NCBI RefSeq assembly: GCF_036964905.1
Contig: NZ_JBALHR010000007.1
Coordinates: 110,059-174,058, forward strand
Length of the DNA: 64,000 nt
Origin: Gemmobacter denitrificans
Lineage (GTDB): Bacteria > Pseudomonadota > Alphaproteobacteria > Rhodobacterales > Rhodobacteraceae
Direction of reading: 5' to 3'
A program made the position numbers and the translations under genes. Position 1 is the stretch's first letter; each line of letters begins with the position of its first letter. Positions 17,214-24,662 of the stretch are shown here, piece by piece. The notes beneath the pieces are model-generated. The model was not told the DNA's origin and ran no database searches. It saw nothing but the letters and a program-made list of their open reading frames with translations.

Positions 17214-19007
17214 ATGACAACTGCGACCAAAGATGAGAGCGCCCGGTTGGAGCGGCTGAATGCCAATCTGGCCAAGGTCGAAGAGTTGTCAAAACGCCTG
17301 ACATCAGCGTTAACAGCGCGAAAAATGCATGATCAGGCGCTGGATGGCCCCTCGCAGGAGCTGTTTGTGAAGGCCGCTGCTGCCTATGTGGCGGAAATGA
17401 TGCAGAACCCTTCGAAAATCATCGAACAGCAGGTGGGGCACTGGGGCAAGACGCTGAAGCACTATGTCGAGGCGCAACAGAGCCTGGCGCAGGGCCAGTT
17501 CAAGCCCCCGGCCGATACCGGACCGAAGGATCGGCGATTCGCAAATCCGCTCTGGGATACCCATCCGTTCTTCAATTTCCTCAAGCAGCAATACCTCATC
17601 AACGCCGAGACGATCACCAATGCCACCTCTGGCCTGACCATGCTGGACGAGGCCGAACGTCGCAGGGTGGAGTTCTTTACCCGCCAGATCGCCGATCTGA
17701 TGGCGCCGACCAATTTTCTGGGCACCAACCCGGATGCGCTGGAGAAGGCGGTGGCAACTGATGGTGAAAGCCTTGTTCAGGGGCTGGAAAATCTGGTGCG
17801 TGACATCGAAGCAAACCGGGGCGACCTGTTGGTGACATTGGCCGACCGCGAGGCGTTCCATGTGGGGCAGAACATCGCCACCACACCGGGATCGGTTGTA
17901 TTCCGCAATCGGATGCTGGAGCTGATCCAATATGCACCCACCACGGAAAAGGTGCATCAGACGCCGCTGATCATTTTCCCGCCATGGATCAACAAATTCT
18001 ACATCCTCGATCTGAAACCGGTGAACAGCCTGATCAAATGGATCGTCGATCAGGGCTTTACGCTTTTCGTGGTCAGTTGGGTGAACCCCGACCCGAGCTA
18101 TCGCGATGTCGGGCTGGATGACTATATCCGCGACGGCTATCAGGCCGCGATTGCCGAGGTGAAGCAGATCACCGGCGAAAAGCAGGTGAATGCGGTCGGC
18201 TATTGCATCGCGGGCACCACGCTGAGCCTGACACTGGCCCATGCGCAGAAAGCCGGCGACAAATCGGTGAAATCGGCCACTTTCTTCACCACGCTGACCG
18301 ATTTCAGCGATCCGGGCGAAGTGGGTGTTTTCCTGAACGACGATTTCATCGAAGGGATCGAACGCCAGGTCAGTCAGGATGGCGTGCTGAGCAAGTTCTT
18401 CATGAGCCGGACTTTCAGCTATTTGCGGTCGAATGACCTGATCTATCAGCCGGCGATCAAGAGCTACATGATGGGCGAGGCCCCGCCAGCCTTTGACCTG
18501 CTGTTCTGGAACGGCGATGGCACCAACCTGCCGGCCCGGATGACGGTGGAATACCTGCGCGGCCTGTGTCAGCGCGACGAATTCGCCACCAAGGGCTTTC
18601 CGGTGCTGGGCGAGATGGTGACCCTGTCGGATGTCAAGGTGCCGCTTTGCGCCATCGCCTGCGAAACCGACCATATCGCCGCCTGGAAAGGCAGCTTCAA
18701 CGGCGTGAAGAAGATGGGGTCCAAGGACAAGACCTTCATCGTTTCGGAAAGCGGCCACATTGCCGGGATCGTCAACCCGCCGTCCAAGGGCAAGTACGGG
18801 CATTACACCAATGATGCCCCGATGACGACGCCGGAAGACTGGATGGCGGGGGCCACTTTCACCAAGGCAAGCTGGTGGCCACGCTGGGGCGAATGGTTGG
18901 CCGGGCGGTCTGGCAAGATGGTTCCGGCCCGGGTTCCGGGCGATTCGACGAACCCTGTGCTGGCTCCCGCGCCGGGCACCTATGTGGGCGCCGTGCCAAG
19001 CATTTGA
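17214..19007 (+). CDS. phaC: Class I poly(3-hydroxyalkanoate) synthase PhaC
   Basis: PhaC polymerises (R)-3-hydroxyacyl-CoA, mainly 3-hydroxybutyryl-CoA, into PHA at the granule surface. The 597-residue protein has the class I length and the synthase lipase box GYCIAGT with Cys331. FPPWINKFYILDL, WVNPDPSYRDVGLDDYI and the C-terminal catalytic His in VSESGHIAGIVNPP are present. The N-terminal roughly 100 residues are variable and helical, as usual. ATG 17214 lies 113 bases from the divergent phaZ start. A degenerate CTGC-N4-GCGA element near 17174 recalls a PhaR box but is imperfect. Confidence 0.96.
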   Translation: MTTATKDESARLERLNANLAKVEELSKRLTSALTARKMHDQALDGPSQELFVKAAAAYVAEMMQNPSKIIEQQVGHWGKTLKHYVEAQQSLAQGQFKPPADTGPKDRRFANPLWDTHPFFNFLKQQYLINAETITNATSGLTMLDEAERRRVEFFTRQIADLMAPTNFLGTNPDALEKAVATDGESLVQGLENLVRDIEANRGDLLVTLADREAFHVGQNIATTPGSVVFRNRMLELIQYAPTTEKVHQTPLIIFPPWINKFYILDLKPVNSLIKWIVDQGFTLFVVSWVNPDPSYRDVGLDDYIRDGYQAAIAEVKQITGEKQVNAVGYCIAGTTLSLTLAHAQKAGDKSVKSATFFTTLTDFSDPGEVGVFLNDDFIEGIERQVSQDGVLSKFFMSRTFSYLRSNDLIYQPAIKSYMMGEAPPAFDLLFWNGDGTNLPARMTVEYLRGLCQRDEFATKGFPVLGEMVTLSDVKVPLCAIACETDHIAAWKGSFNGVKKMGSKDKTFIVSESGHIAGIVNPPSKGKYGHYTNDAPMTTPEDWMAGATFTKASWWPRWGEWLAGRSGKMVPARVPGDSTNPVLAPAPGTYVGAVPSI

Positions 19008-19019
19008 TTTTCCGAGATT

Positions 19020-19030
19020 CTGCGACGCAG
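19020..19030. promoter_or_regulatory. PhaR box 1 (CTGC-N3-GCAG)
   Basis: CTGCGACGCAG lies 13 bases past the phaC stop, in the phaC-phaP gap. It matches the CTGC-N3/4-GCAG element described for PhaR in Paracoccus and Rhodobacter. It is about 80 bases upstream of the predicted phaP start of transcription. Confidence 0.75.
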
Positions 19031-19054
19031 CACGATCCGCAACCTATGGTTTCG

Positions 19055-19065
19055 CTGCGTTGCAG
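19055..19065. promoter_or_regulatory. PhaR box 2 (CTGC-N3-GCAG)
   Basis: CTGCGTTGCAG is the second exact CTGC-N3-GCAG element in the phaC-phaP gap, ending nine bases before the predicted phaP -35 element. Confidence 0.75.
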
Positions 19066-19074
19066 AAATTTCAC

Positions 19075-19103
19075 TTGATTTCTGCGGTGCAGCATTTTAT
19101 ATC
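19075..19103 (+). promoter_or_regulatory. Predicted phaP promoter
   Basis: TTGATT (19075-19080) and TATATC (19098-19103) are spaced by 17 bases, giving a roughly 50-base leader before the phasin ATG. A PhaR box fills most of the spacer, so bound PhaR would block RNA polymerase. Confidence 0.6.
19082..19092. promoter_or_regulatory. PhaR box 3, inside the phaP promoter spacer
   Basis: CTGCGGTGCAG is the third exact CTGC-N3-GCAG element, placed between the predicted -35 and -10 of phaP. This fits repression that is lifted when PhaR is titrated onto growing PHA granules, the established model for this regulator. Confidence 0.75.
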
Positions 19104-19158
19104 TGTCTTCAGGAAACGGGCCAATCGACGTTCACAGCCCGATGCATGGAGCATTGAA

Positions 19159-19608
19159 ATGACCAAGACCCCGGACTTCACCAAAGTTGTTCAGGACATG
19201 ATGGCGGCCTTCCCGGTTGACGCCTCTGCTTTCCAGAACGCATTCAAGACCCAGGCTGCCATGGGCGAGAAGTTCGCCAAGGTTGCTCTGGAAGCTGCCG
19301 AGAAATCGACCGAGATCAGCTCCAAGTGGGCCAAGGACACCCTTGCCAAGATCGGCGACGCGTCGAAAGCCAAGGCTGACGCTTCGGAATACACCAAAGC
19401 TGCGACCGACTTCGCTTCGGCTGCTGCCGAAATGGCTGCCGAGAACCTGGCCGCTTTCGCAGAAATCGCCAAGAAAGTGCAGATGGAAACCGTCGAGCTG
19501 ATGCTGGCTGCTGGCAAGGACGCTTCGGAAGAAGCTCAGGCCGCTGTCAAGAAAGCCACGACGGAAGCCACCGCTGCCGTGAAGAAAGCCGCTGCGGCTG
19601 CGAAGTAA
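19159..19608 (+). CDS. phaP: Phasin PhaP
   Basis: A 149-residue, almost entirely helical protein rich in Ala, Lys and Glu, with a lysine/alanine-rich tail (AAVKKATTEATAAVKKAA). These are marks of phasins, which coat PHA granules and control their number and size. The core AAFPVDASAFQNAFKTQAAMGEKFAK is split here as AFPVDASAFQN and AAMGEKFAK. Codon use shifts toward GCT, TTC and AAG compared with its neighbours, suggesting high expression. It sits between phaC and phaR, has three PhaR boxes upstream and a strong terminator downstream. Start ATG 19159. Confidence 0.92.
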   Translation: MTKTPDFTKVVQDMMAAFPVDASAFQNAFKTQAAMGEKFAKVALEAAEKSTEISSKWAKDTLAKIGDASKAKADASEYTKAATDFASAAAEMAAENLAAFAEIAKKVQMETVELMLAAGKDASEEAQAAVKKATTEATAAVKKAAAAAK

Positions 19609-19655
19609 TCCTTCGCGCGCATCCCCTTCCTTCCTCCCTGTCGGATGGATGCGCC

Positions 19656-19683
19656 GGGGCGGGCCATTGGCCCGCCCCTTTCC
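19656..19683 (+). terminator. Rho-independent terminator of phaP
   Basis: A 10-bp perfect stem GGGGCGGGCC / GGCCCGCCCC with a three-base loop ATT is followed by TTTCC. It lies 48 bases after the phasin stop and separates phaP from phaR. Confidence 0.8.
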
Positions 19684-19780
19684 ATTCGGGCTGCTGCCTC
19701 GTTCTTTTTGCTTTCCTTTTTCTGCGCCGCTGCCCTAAGCTTCTCTGCAAGCGCAAAGAAACGGGGGAGGGGCCGGTTCC

Positions 19781-20344
19781 ATGGCCAATACCGACAAACC
19801 GCTGCTGATCAAACGATATGCCAGCCGTCGGCTCTACAACACGGAAACCAGCGATTATGTGACGCTGGAAGATATCGCAGGCTTCATTCGCGCCGGGCGC
19901 GAAGTGCAGATCGTCGATCTGAAAAGCGGAGATGACCTGACCCGCCAATATCTGCTGCAGATCGTGGCCGAACATGAAAGCAAGGGCGAAAACGTCCTGC
20001 CGATCAATGTGCTGACCGATCTGGTGCGCAGCTATACCACCGAAGTGCAGAGCGTGGTGCCGCAGTTTCTGGCTGCCAGCTTCGAAATGCTGCGCGATGG
20101 CCAATCCAAGCTGATGGAAAATATGGGCTTTCCCAACCCGATGGCCGCCATGCCGGGGTTTGACGCCATGCGCAAACAGCAGGAAGCCTTCATGAAAACC
20201 ATGATGGGCGGCTTGCCGGGCTGGTCCGGGTCGTCTGGCCCCGCGCGTGAGGATGAGGGCGAGATGACCCCGGCCAGCAGTGATGAACTGGCCCAGATCC
20301 GCAAGCAACTGGCCGATCTGCAATCCAAACTGTCCAAGCTCTGA
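19781..20344 (+). CDS. phaR: PHA synthesis repressor PhaR
   Basis: PhaR represses phaP and itself and is released by binding to PHA granules. The 187-residue protein has the conserved N-terminal DNA-binding domain (PLLIKRYASRRLYNTETSDY, about 7-26, then VTLEDIAGFIRAGREVQIVD) and the PHA-accumulation regulatory domain (about 60-110). A Met/Gly-rich middle and a C-terminal coiled coil (ELAQIRKQLADLQSKLSKL) follow. ATG 19781 follows a purine-rich GGGGGAGGGG. Its operators are the three boxes ahead of phaP. Confidence 0.95.
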   Translation: MANTDKPLLIKRYASRRLYNTETSDYVTLEDIAGFIRAGREVQIVDLKSGDDLTRQYLLQIVAEHESKGENVLPINVLTDLVRSYTTEVQSVVPQFLAASFEMLRDGQSKLMENMGFPNPMAAMPGFDAMRKQQEAFMKTMMGGLPGWSGSSGPAREDEGEMTPASSDELAQIRKQLADLQSKLSKL

Positions 20345-20359
20345 TCGGGCGGGTGGATC

Positions 20360-21325
20360 GTGCCGGAAAGCGGTTCTGGCCGTGTCACCTTGTGGGGGAT
20401 CGAGGTCTTTCTGGCCACAGCGGAAGAGGGGGCCATTTCTGCCGCAGCGCGGCGGCTGGGGGCCAGTCCTTCTGCCGTAAGCCAGCAGCTGGCCGGACTT
20501 GAAACCGCATTGGGCGCAGTGCTGCTGGATCGGGCAGCGCGGCCCATGCAGGTGACACCTGCAGGGGCGCTGTTCCGTCGCCATGCCCAGACCATCCTGA
20601 ACGCGGCGCAAGAGGCGCAGGCGGCGCTGGCCATGGCCGATCTGTCGGGGCTGACCACGCTGCGGCTGGGGGTGATCGAGGATCTGGATGCCGATGTCAC
20701 CCCCCGGCTGTTGCAGGGGCTGGCCGAAGATTTGCGCACCTGCCGCTTTTTGCTGGAAACCGGGCCGAGCCATCGGCTGCGCGACGGGCTGGAGGCGCGC
20801 GCGCTGGATATGGTGGTGGCCGCCGATCTGGGCGCGGCCCAACCACCCGAAGCGGGGCTTGAGATCCATCCGCTCTTGTCTGAGCCGTTTCTGGCCGTAG
20901 CCCCGTCAGGCGTGGCAACCGATCCGGATAGTCTGCGCAATCTGCCATTGATCCGCTATTCGGCGCGGCATCACATGGGGCGGCAAATCTCGGCGCATCT
21001 GGCAGGGCAGAACCTGACATTGGCCAGCCGGTTCGAGTTGGACAGCTATTCCGCCATTCTGGCCATGGTGGCGGGCGGGCAAGGCTGGTCGATCCTGACG
21101 CCGCTTGCGCTGCATCATGCGGCACAGTTTCGTGCCGGGGTGACGGTGGCCCCCCTGCCTTTTGGCAGGTTTGACCGCGTGATCACTGTGTCGGCCCGGG
21201 CGGGCATGTTGCAGGAAATGCCCGCGCAACTGGCCACACGGCTGCGCGGACTTTTGCAGGCCGAGGTGGTTGCACCAACGTTGGGGCGCTGGCCCTGGCT
21301 TGCCGGCGATCTGAAGGTTTTGTGA
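20360..21325 (+). CDS. LysR-family transcriptional regulator
   Basis: A 321-residue LysR regulator. The helix-turn-helix is IEVFLATAEEGAISAAARRL then SPSAVSQQLAGLETALGAVL, with a C-terminal effector-binding domain. It begins with GTG at 20360, 15 bases after phaR, with GGGCGGGTGG upstream, and so may be co-transcribed with phaR. Its targets are unknown; exoD lies 55 bases downstream in the same direction. Confidence 0.85.
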   Translation: MPESGSGRVTLWGIEVFLATAEEGAISAAARRLGASPSAVSQQLAGLETALGAVLLDRAARPMQVTPAGALFRRHAQTILNAAQEAQAALAMADLSGLTTLRLGVIEDLDADVTPRLLQGLAEDLRTCRFLLETGPSHRLRDGLEARALDMVVAADLGAAQPPEAGLEIHPLLSEPFLAVAPSGVATDPDSLRNLPLIRYSARHHMGRQISAHLAGQNLTLASRFELDSYSAILAMVAGGQGWSILTPLALHHAAQFRAGVTVAPLPFGRFDRVITVSARAGMLQEMPAQLATRLRGLLQAEVVAPTLGRWPWLAGDLKVL

Positions 21326-21380
21326 CGGGGCTTGCGGCGGCCTCAGTCTATGCCTAGCTGTTGTCAGACCCTATACGCGG

Positions 21381-22031
21381 ATGCGCGCCATGACAGCCCA
21401 AGACGCGGAACCGATGGCCGCCCCGGCCCTGGCCCGGCGCCGATTTTCCGAACTGCTGGAACAGTTTGCCGCCGATCATCCGGGCGAGCGTGTCAGCGTG
21501 GCCGATCTGTTGCACGCGATGGAGGGGCGTGCGATTGCGGCGCTGCTGTTCATCTTTGCCTTCCCCAATATCTTGCCGACGCCACCCGGGCTTGCGGCCG
21601 TATTGGGCCTGCCGCTGATCTATCTGTCGTTTCAGCTGATGCTGGGTCGGCAACCCTGGTTGCCGCGTTTCATCGCCGATCGCTCGATGACGCGCGAGAC
21701 CTTTGCCATGATCGTGTCGCGGGCGATGCCGGTGTTGAACCGGGCCGAGCGCATGCTGCGCCAGCGCTGGTGGCCGCTGGTCAGCCCGATGATGGAACGG
21801 GTTCTGGGCGGTGTGTGTCTGGCGTTGGCGGTGCTGCTGTCGCTGCCCATTCCGCTGGGAAATCTGATGCCTTCGGTCGCGATCTGCGTGATCGCACTGG
21901 CCCTGCTGGAGCGCGACGGGTTCTGGGTGGTGCTGGGCCTCGCCAGCACCGTGGCCGCCTTCGGCTGGGTCGGCAGCATTGCCTATGGGCTGGTCAAATC
22001 CGTGATCTTCGTGGTGATGAACGCGTTCTGA
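21381..22031 (+). CDS. exoD: ExoD-family exopolysaccharide synthesis protein
   Basis: A 216-residue membrane protein with three to four predicted transmembrane segments (about 55-75, 80-95, 140-185, 190-212). The cytoplasmic N-terminus FSELLEQFAADHPGERVSVADLL matches the ExoD family, and ALLFIFAFPNILPTPPG is its hallmark. ExoD was first linked to exopolysaccharide production and alkaline tolerance in rhizobia; the molecular role is not settled. No polysaccharide genes are nearby. ATG 21390 is an alternative start. Confidence 0.85.
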   Translation: MRAMTAQDAEPMAAPALARRRFSELLEQFAADHPGERVSVADLLHAMEGRAIAALLFIFAFPNILPTPPGLAAVLGLPLIYLSFQLMLGRQPWLPRFIADRSMTRETFAMIVSRAMPVLNRAERMLRQRWWPLVSPMMERVLGGVCLALAVLLSLPIPLGNLMPSVAICVIALALLERDGFWVVLGLASTVAAFGWVGSIAYGLVKSVIFVVMNAF

Positions 22032-22055
22032 CCAGGCCCAGGAAACGGGGCCATT

Positions 22056-23243
22056 TCAGCCCCGGACGGCCATGGCCGCGGCGACAAGACCATCGGCAAT
22101 GAAATCAAGCTCTGCCTCGGTCAGGCGGGTGGGCAGGCGCACGTCGCAGGCGCGCATCAACATGGCGCGGGTCTGCGGCAGATCGGGCTGGTCGCCCAGA
22201 AACTGCCAGTTCCAGAAGGCACGCGCGTTGTCTTCCGACAGGCCGAAAACCTGCACCGAAATACCGCGCAGCTTCGCTTCGGCCTGAAAGGCGCGGGCCT
22301 GAGCGTCGGTATCAAAGCCCAAAAGGTTGAACTGGATGCTGTCGGGTGCACGGTCTTCGCCGGGCAGGGCATCGGGCACCTGCAGCCAAGGGCAGGCATT
22401 CAGCCGGGCGGCGACGTGATCGTGGTTGAACCGGCCCTGCGCCACGCGGCGGGCCAGTTCCGGCAATTGCGGGCGGATCACGGCAGCCGAAAGGTTCTGC
22501 ATCCGCATGTTGTAGAGCGGCAATTTGTTCTGCCACAACATATAGCTGTTCTGCAGCCCGTGGTGCTTTTTCCAGTTATGTTCATAAGCACCCGACATGA
22601 TGACGCAGCGCGCCGCCAGTTCGGGATCGTCGGTGACCAGAATCCCGCCCTCACCCGCGTTAATCATCTTGTAGGACTGGAAGCTGAAACAGCCGATCTT
22701 GCCGATGGTGCCGATATTGCGCCCGTTCCAGACGGTGCCAAGGCTGTGGGCCGCATCTTCCACCACCGGCACGCTCGCGGCATCGCACAGCGCCATGATC
22801 GCATCCATATCTGAGGTATGGCCGCGCATATGGCTGATCAGCACTGCGCCCGCGCCCGGCAGTTTGGCGGCGAAATCGGCCATATCCACCCGGTAATTCG
22901 CGCCAACCTCAACCAGAACCGGGGTGCAATCGGCATGAACGATGGCCGAAGGCACGGCGGCAAAGGTAAAGGCCGGGGTCAGCACCCGGGCGCCACGGGG
23001 CAGGTCCAGCGCTTTCAGCGACAGGAACAGCGCGGCCGAGCAGGAGGAAACCGCCAGCGCATAACGGCTGCCCAGAAGGGCGGCAAATTCGGTCTCCAGC
23101 AGCGCCACCGGTGCCCCTTCGGGCGCGGTGTAGCGGAACAGATCGCCCGAGGCGAGCAGCCGGTCGATCTCGGCCCGCGCGGCTTCGGGGATCGGTTCGG
23201 CATCGTAAACATTGGGCGGGGCAATCTGTCCGTCAGCGGCCAT
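22056..23243 (-). CDS. Orphan DegT/DnrJ/EryC1/StrS-family PLP aminotransferase
   Basis: A 395-residue PLP enzyme of the sugar-aminotransferase family, which usually aminates a nucleotide-linked keto sugar. Landmarks are SSCSAALFLSLKAL (66-79), FTFAAVPSAIVHADCTPVLV, VVEDAAHSLG with Asp163 and the PLP lysine K192 in FSFQSYKMINAGEGG. No nucleotide-sugar, glycosyltransferase or antibiotic gene lies nearby, so the substrate is open. The ATG at 23243 is preceded by AGGAAAG six bases away, but that site lies inside a 16-bp perfect inverted repeat, suggesting expression control at this gene. Convergent with exoD. Confidence 0.87.
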   Translation of the reverse strand: MAADGQIAPPNVYDAEPIPEAARAEIDRLLASGDLFRYTAPEGAPVALLETEFAALLGSRYALAVSSCSAALFLSLKALDLPRGARVLTPAFTFAAVPSAIVHADCTPVLVEVGANYRVDMADFAAKLPGAGAVLISHMRGHTSDMDAIMALCDAASVPVVEDAAHSLGTVWNGRNIGTIGKIGCFSFQSYKMINAGEGGILVTDDPELAARCVIMSGAYEHNWKKHHGLQNSYMLWQNKLPLYNMRMQNLSAAVIRPQLPELARRVAQGRFNHDHVAARLNACPWLQVPDALPGEDRAPDSIQFNLLGFDTDAQARAFQAEAKLRGISVQVFGLSEDNARAFWNWQFLGDQPDLPQTRAMLMRACDVRLPTRLTEAELDFIADGLVAAAMAVRG

Positions 23244-23282
23244 TTACAGCTTTCCTGAAACTGTCATTCAGGAAAGCTGTAA
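23244..23282. promoter_or_regulatory. 16-bp perfect inverted repeat covering the DegT-gene ribosome binding site
   Basis: TTACAGCTTTCCTGAA (23244-23259) and TTCAGGAAAGCTGTAA (23267-23282) are exact reverse complements separated by seven bases. The gene-proximal arm ends right at the ATG and holds the AGGAAAG ribosome binding site. In RNA the site would be paired; in DNA it would be a large symmetric operator. No T run follows, so a terminator is unlikely. Confidence 0.75.
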
Positions 23283-23325
23283 GCCGGAGGCGCCGGATTT
23301 TCCAGCGACAAGTTCATGACAAAGG

Positions 23326-23350
23326 GCCGTGGCGGTGCTTCCGCCACGGC
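23326..23350 (-). terminator. Hairpin after the PuuB-like gene
   Basis: GCCGTGGCGG and CCGCCACGGC form a 10-bp stem with a TGCTT loop, nine bases beyond the oxidase stop. On the minus strand CCTTTGTC follows, a weak T run. It probably ends the long amine-utilisation operon. Confidence 0.6.
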
Positions 23351-23359
23351 AGGTGGCGG

Positions 23360-24658
23360 TTATATGCCCAGTCGGTCGCGCAGCGAGAACCAGGTCATCG
23401 CTGCAACCAGAAGCGGCCAACGCAGGGCCACCCCCCCGGGAAAGCGCGGCTGCGGCAGCGCAGCCATCACATCAAAGCGCCCGGTCTGGCCTGCCACGGC
23501 CTCGGCCATCATCTTGCCCGCCAGCGTGGCCAGGGCGACCCCGTGACCGGAATAGCCCGAGGCCGACCAGACATTCGGATTTGGGCGGGTAAAGCAGGGC
23601 AGGCGGTTCATGGTGATGGCCAGCGTGCCACCCCAGGCGTAATCGACCTTGATCCCCCGCAGCTGGGGATAGACCTCCAGCATCGGCTTCATCACCGTTT
23701 TCACCAGATCGGGGAATTTCCAGCCATAGCTTTCCCCGCCGCCGAACAGCAGCCGGTTGTCTTCCGACAATCGCCAGTAATTCACCACGAATTTGGTATC
23801 GGCCACGGCCACCGGCTTTGACAGGATCGCCGCCGGATCCTCCAGCGGGGCGGTGGCCAGAATGAAATTGTTGATCGGCATGACCTTGGCCGCCACCTTG
23901 GGTTCCAGCCCGCCAATATAACCATTGCAGGCCAGGATCACCTGATCGGCCACGACGCGGCCCTTGTCGGTTTGCACCACGGCTTTCGCGCCATGTTGAA
24001 TGTGATGCACGGGGCTGCATTCGTGGATCACCGCACCCGCCGCTGTGGCCGCCTGTGCCAGACCGATGGCATAGTTCAGCGGGTGAACATGGCCCGCGCC
24101 CCAGTCAATCTCGCCGCCCTTGTAGGCATCCGATCCGATCAGATCGCGGATCCCGGCCCGATCCAGCGGTTCCAACTGGGTATAGCCGTAATCACGGGCC
24201 AGCTTTTCGGCATAGGCATGGGTCGCGCGGACCTCGCGCTCCTGCCAGCAGGCATGGGCCACGCCGGGATGGAAGGTGCAGGGCATGGCGTGTTCGCGGA
24301 TCAGATCGCGCACCAGTGCCTTTGCCTCTTCACCAAAAGCCCAGTATTGGCGCGCAGCATCGCGGCCGGCGATGCGTTCCATATCGTCCTGATCCAGCCG
24401 CATCCCGCTGCCGACCTGACCGCCATTGCGGCCTGACGCGCCAAAGCCCACGCGATGGGCTTCCACCACCACCACGCGCCGGCCTGCCTGTGCCAGATGC
24501 AGCGCCGCCGAAAGTCCGGTATAGCCTGCGCCGATGATGCAGATATCGGCCGTGGTTTCGCCGCGCAGGGGGGCAAACCGCGCCAGCGGCGCCGCCGTCG
24601 CAGCGTAATAGGAGGCCGGGTATTCTCCCGGCCTGTCATTGGCATAAAGCAGGTTCAT
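23360..24658 (-). CDS. puuB: Gamma-glutamylputrescine oxidase-like FAD oxidoreductase (PuuB)
   Basis: A 432-residue DAO-family flavoprotein. PuuB oxidises gamma-glutamylputrescine to the aldehyde, producing ammonia and hydrogen peroxide. The N-terminal element MNLLYANDRPGEYPASYYAA is typical of PuuB, followed by GAGYTGLSAALHLAQAG, FGASGRNGGQVGSG and a C-terminal GYSGHGVALAT. It is the last gene of a minus-strand run that also holds two PuuA-like ligases, an amidotransferase and an ABC transporter, which supports the assignment. Four bases separate it from the upstream ligase gene. The exact amine substrate could differ from putrescine. Confidence 0.85.
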   Translation of the reverse strand: MNLLYANDRPGEYPASYYAATAAPLARFAPLRGETTADICIIGAGYTGLSAALHLAQAGRRVVVVEAHRVGFGASGRNGGQVGSGMRLDQDDMERIAGRDAARQYWAFGEEAKALVRDLIREHAMPCTFHPGVAHACWQEREVRATHAYAEKLARDYGYTQLEPLDRAGIRDLIGSDAYKGGEIDWGAGHVHPLNYAIGLAQAATAAGAVIHECSPVHHIQHGAKAVVQTDKGRVVADQVILACNGYIGGLEPKVAAKVMPINNFILATAPLEDPAAILSKPVAVADTKFVVNYWRLSEDNRLLFGGGESYGWKFPDLVKTVMKPMLEVYPQLRGIKVDYAWGGTLAITMNRLPCFTRPNPNVWSASGYSGHGVALATLAGKMMAEAVAGQTGRFDVMAALPQPRFPGGVALRWPLLVAAMTWFSLRDRLGI

Positions 24659-24662
24659 CGCG

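Noticed and set aside
22056..23243. Antibiotic or surface-sugar biosynthesis cluster
   Set aside because: The DegT/DnrJ-type enzyme stands alone; no glycosyltransferase, epimerase or nucleotide-sugar gene is nearby.
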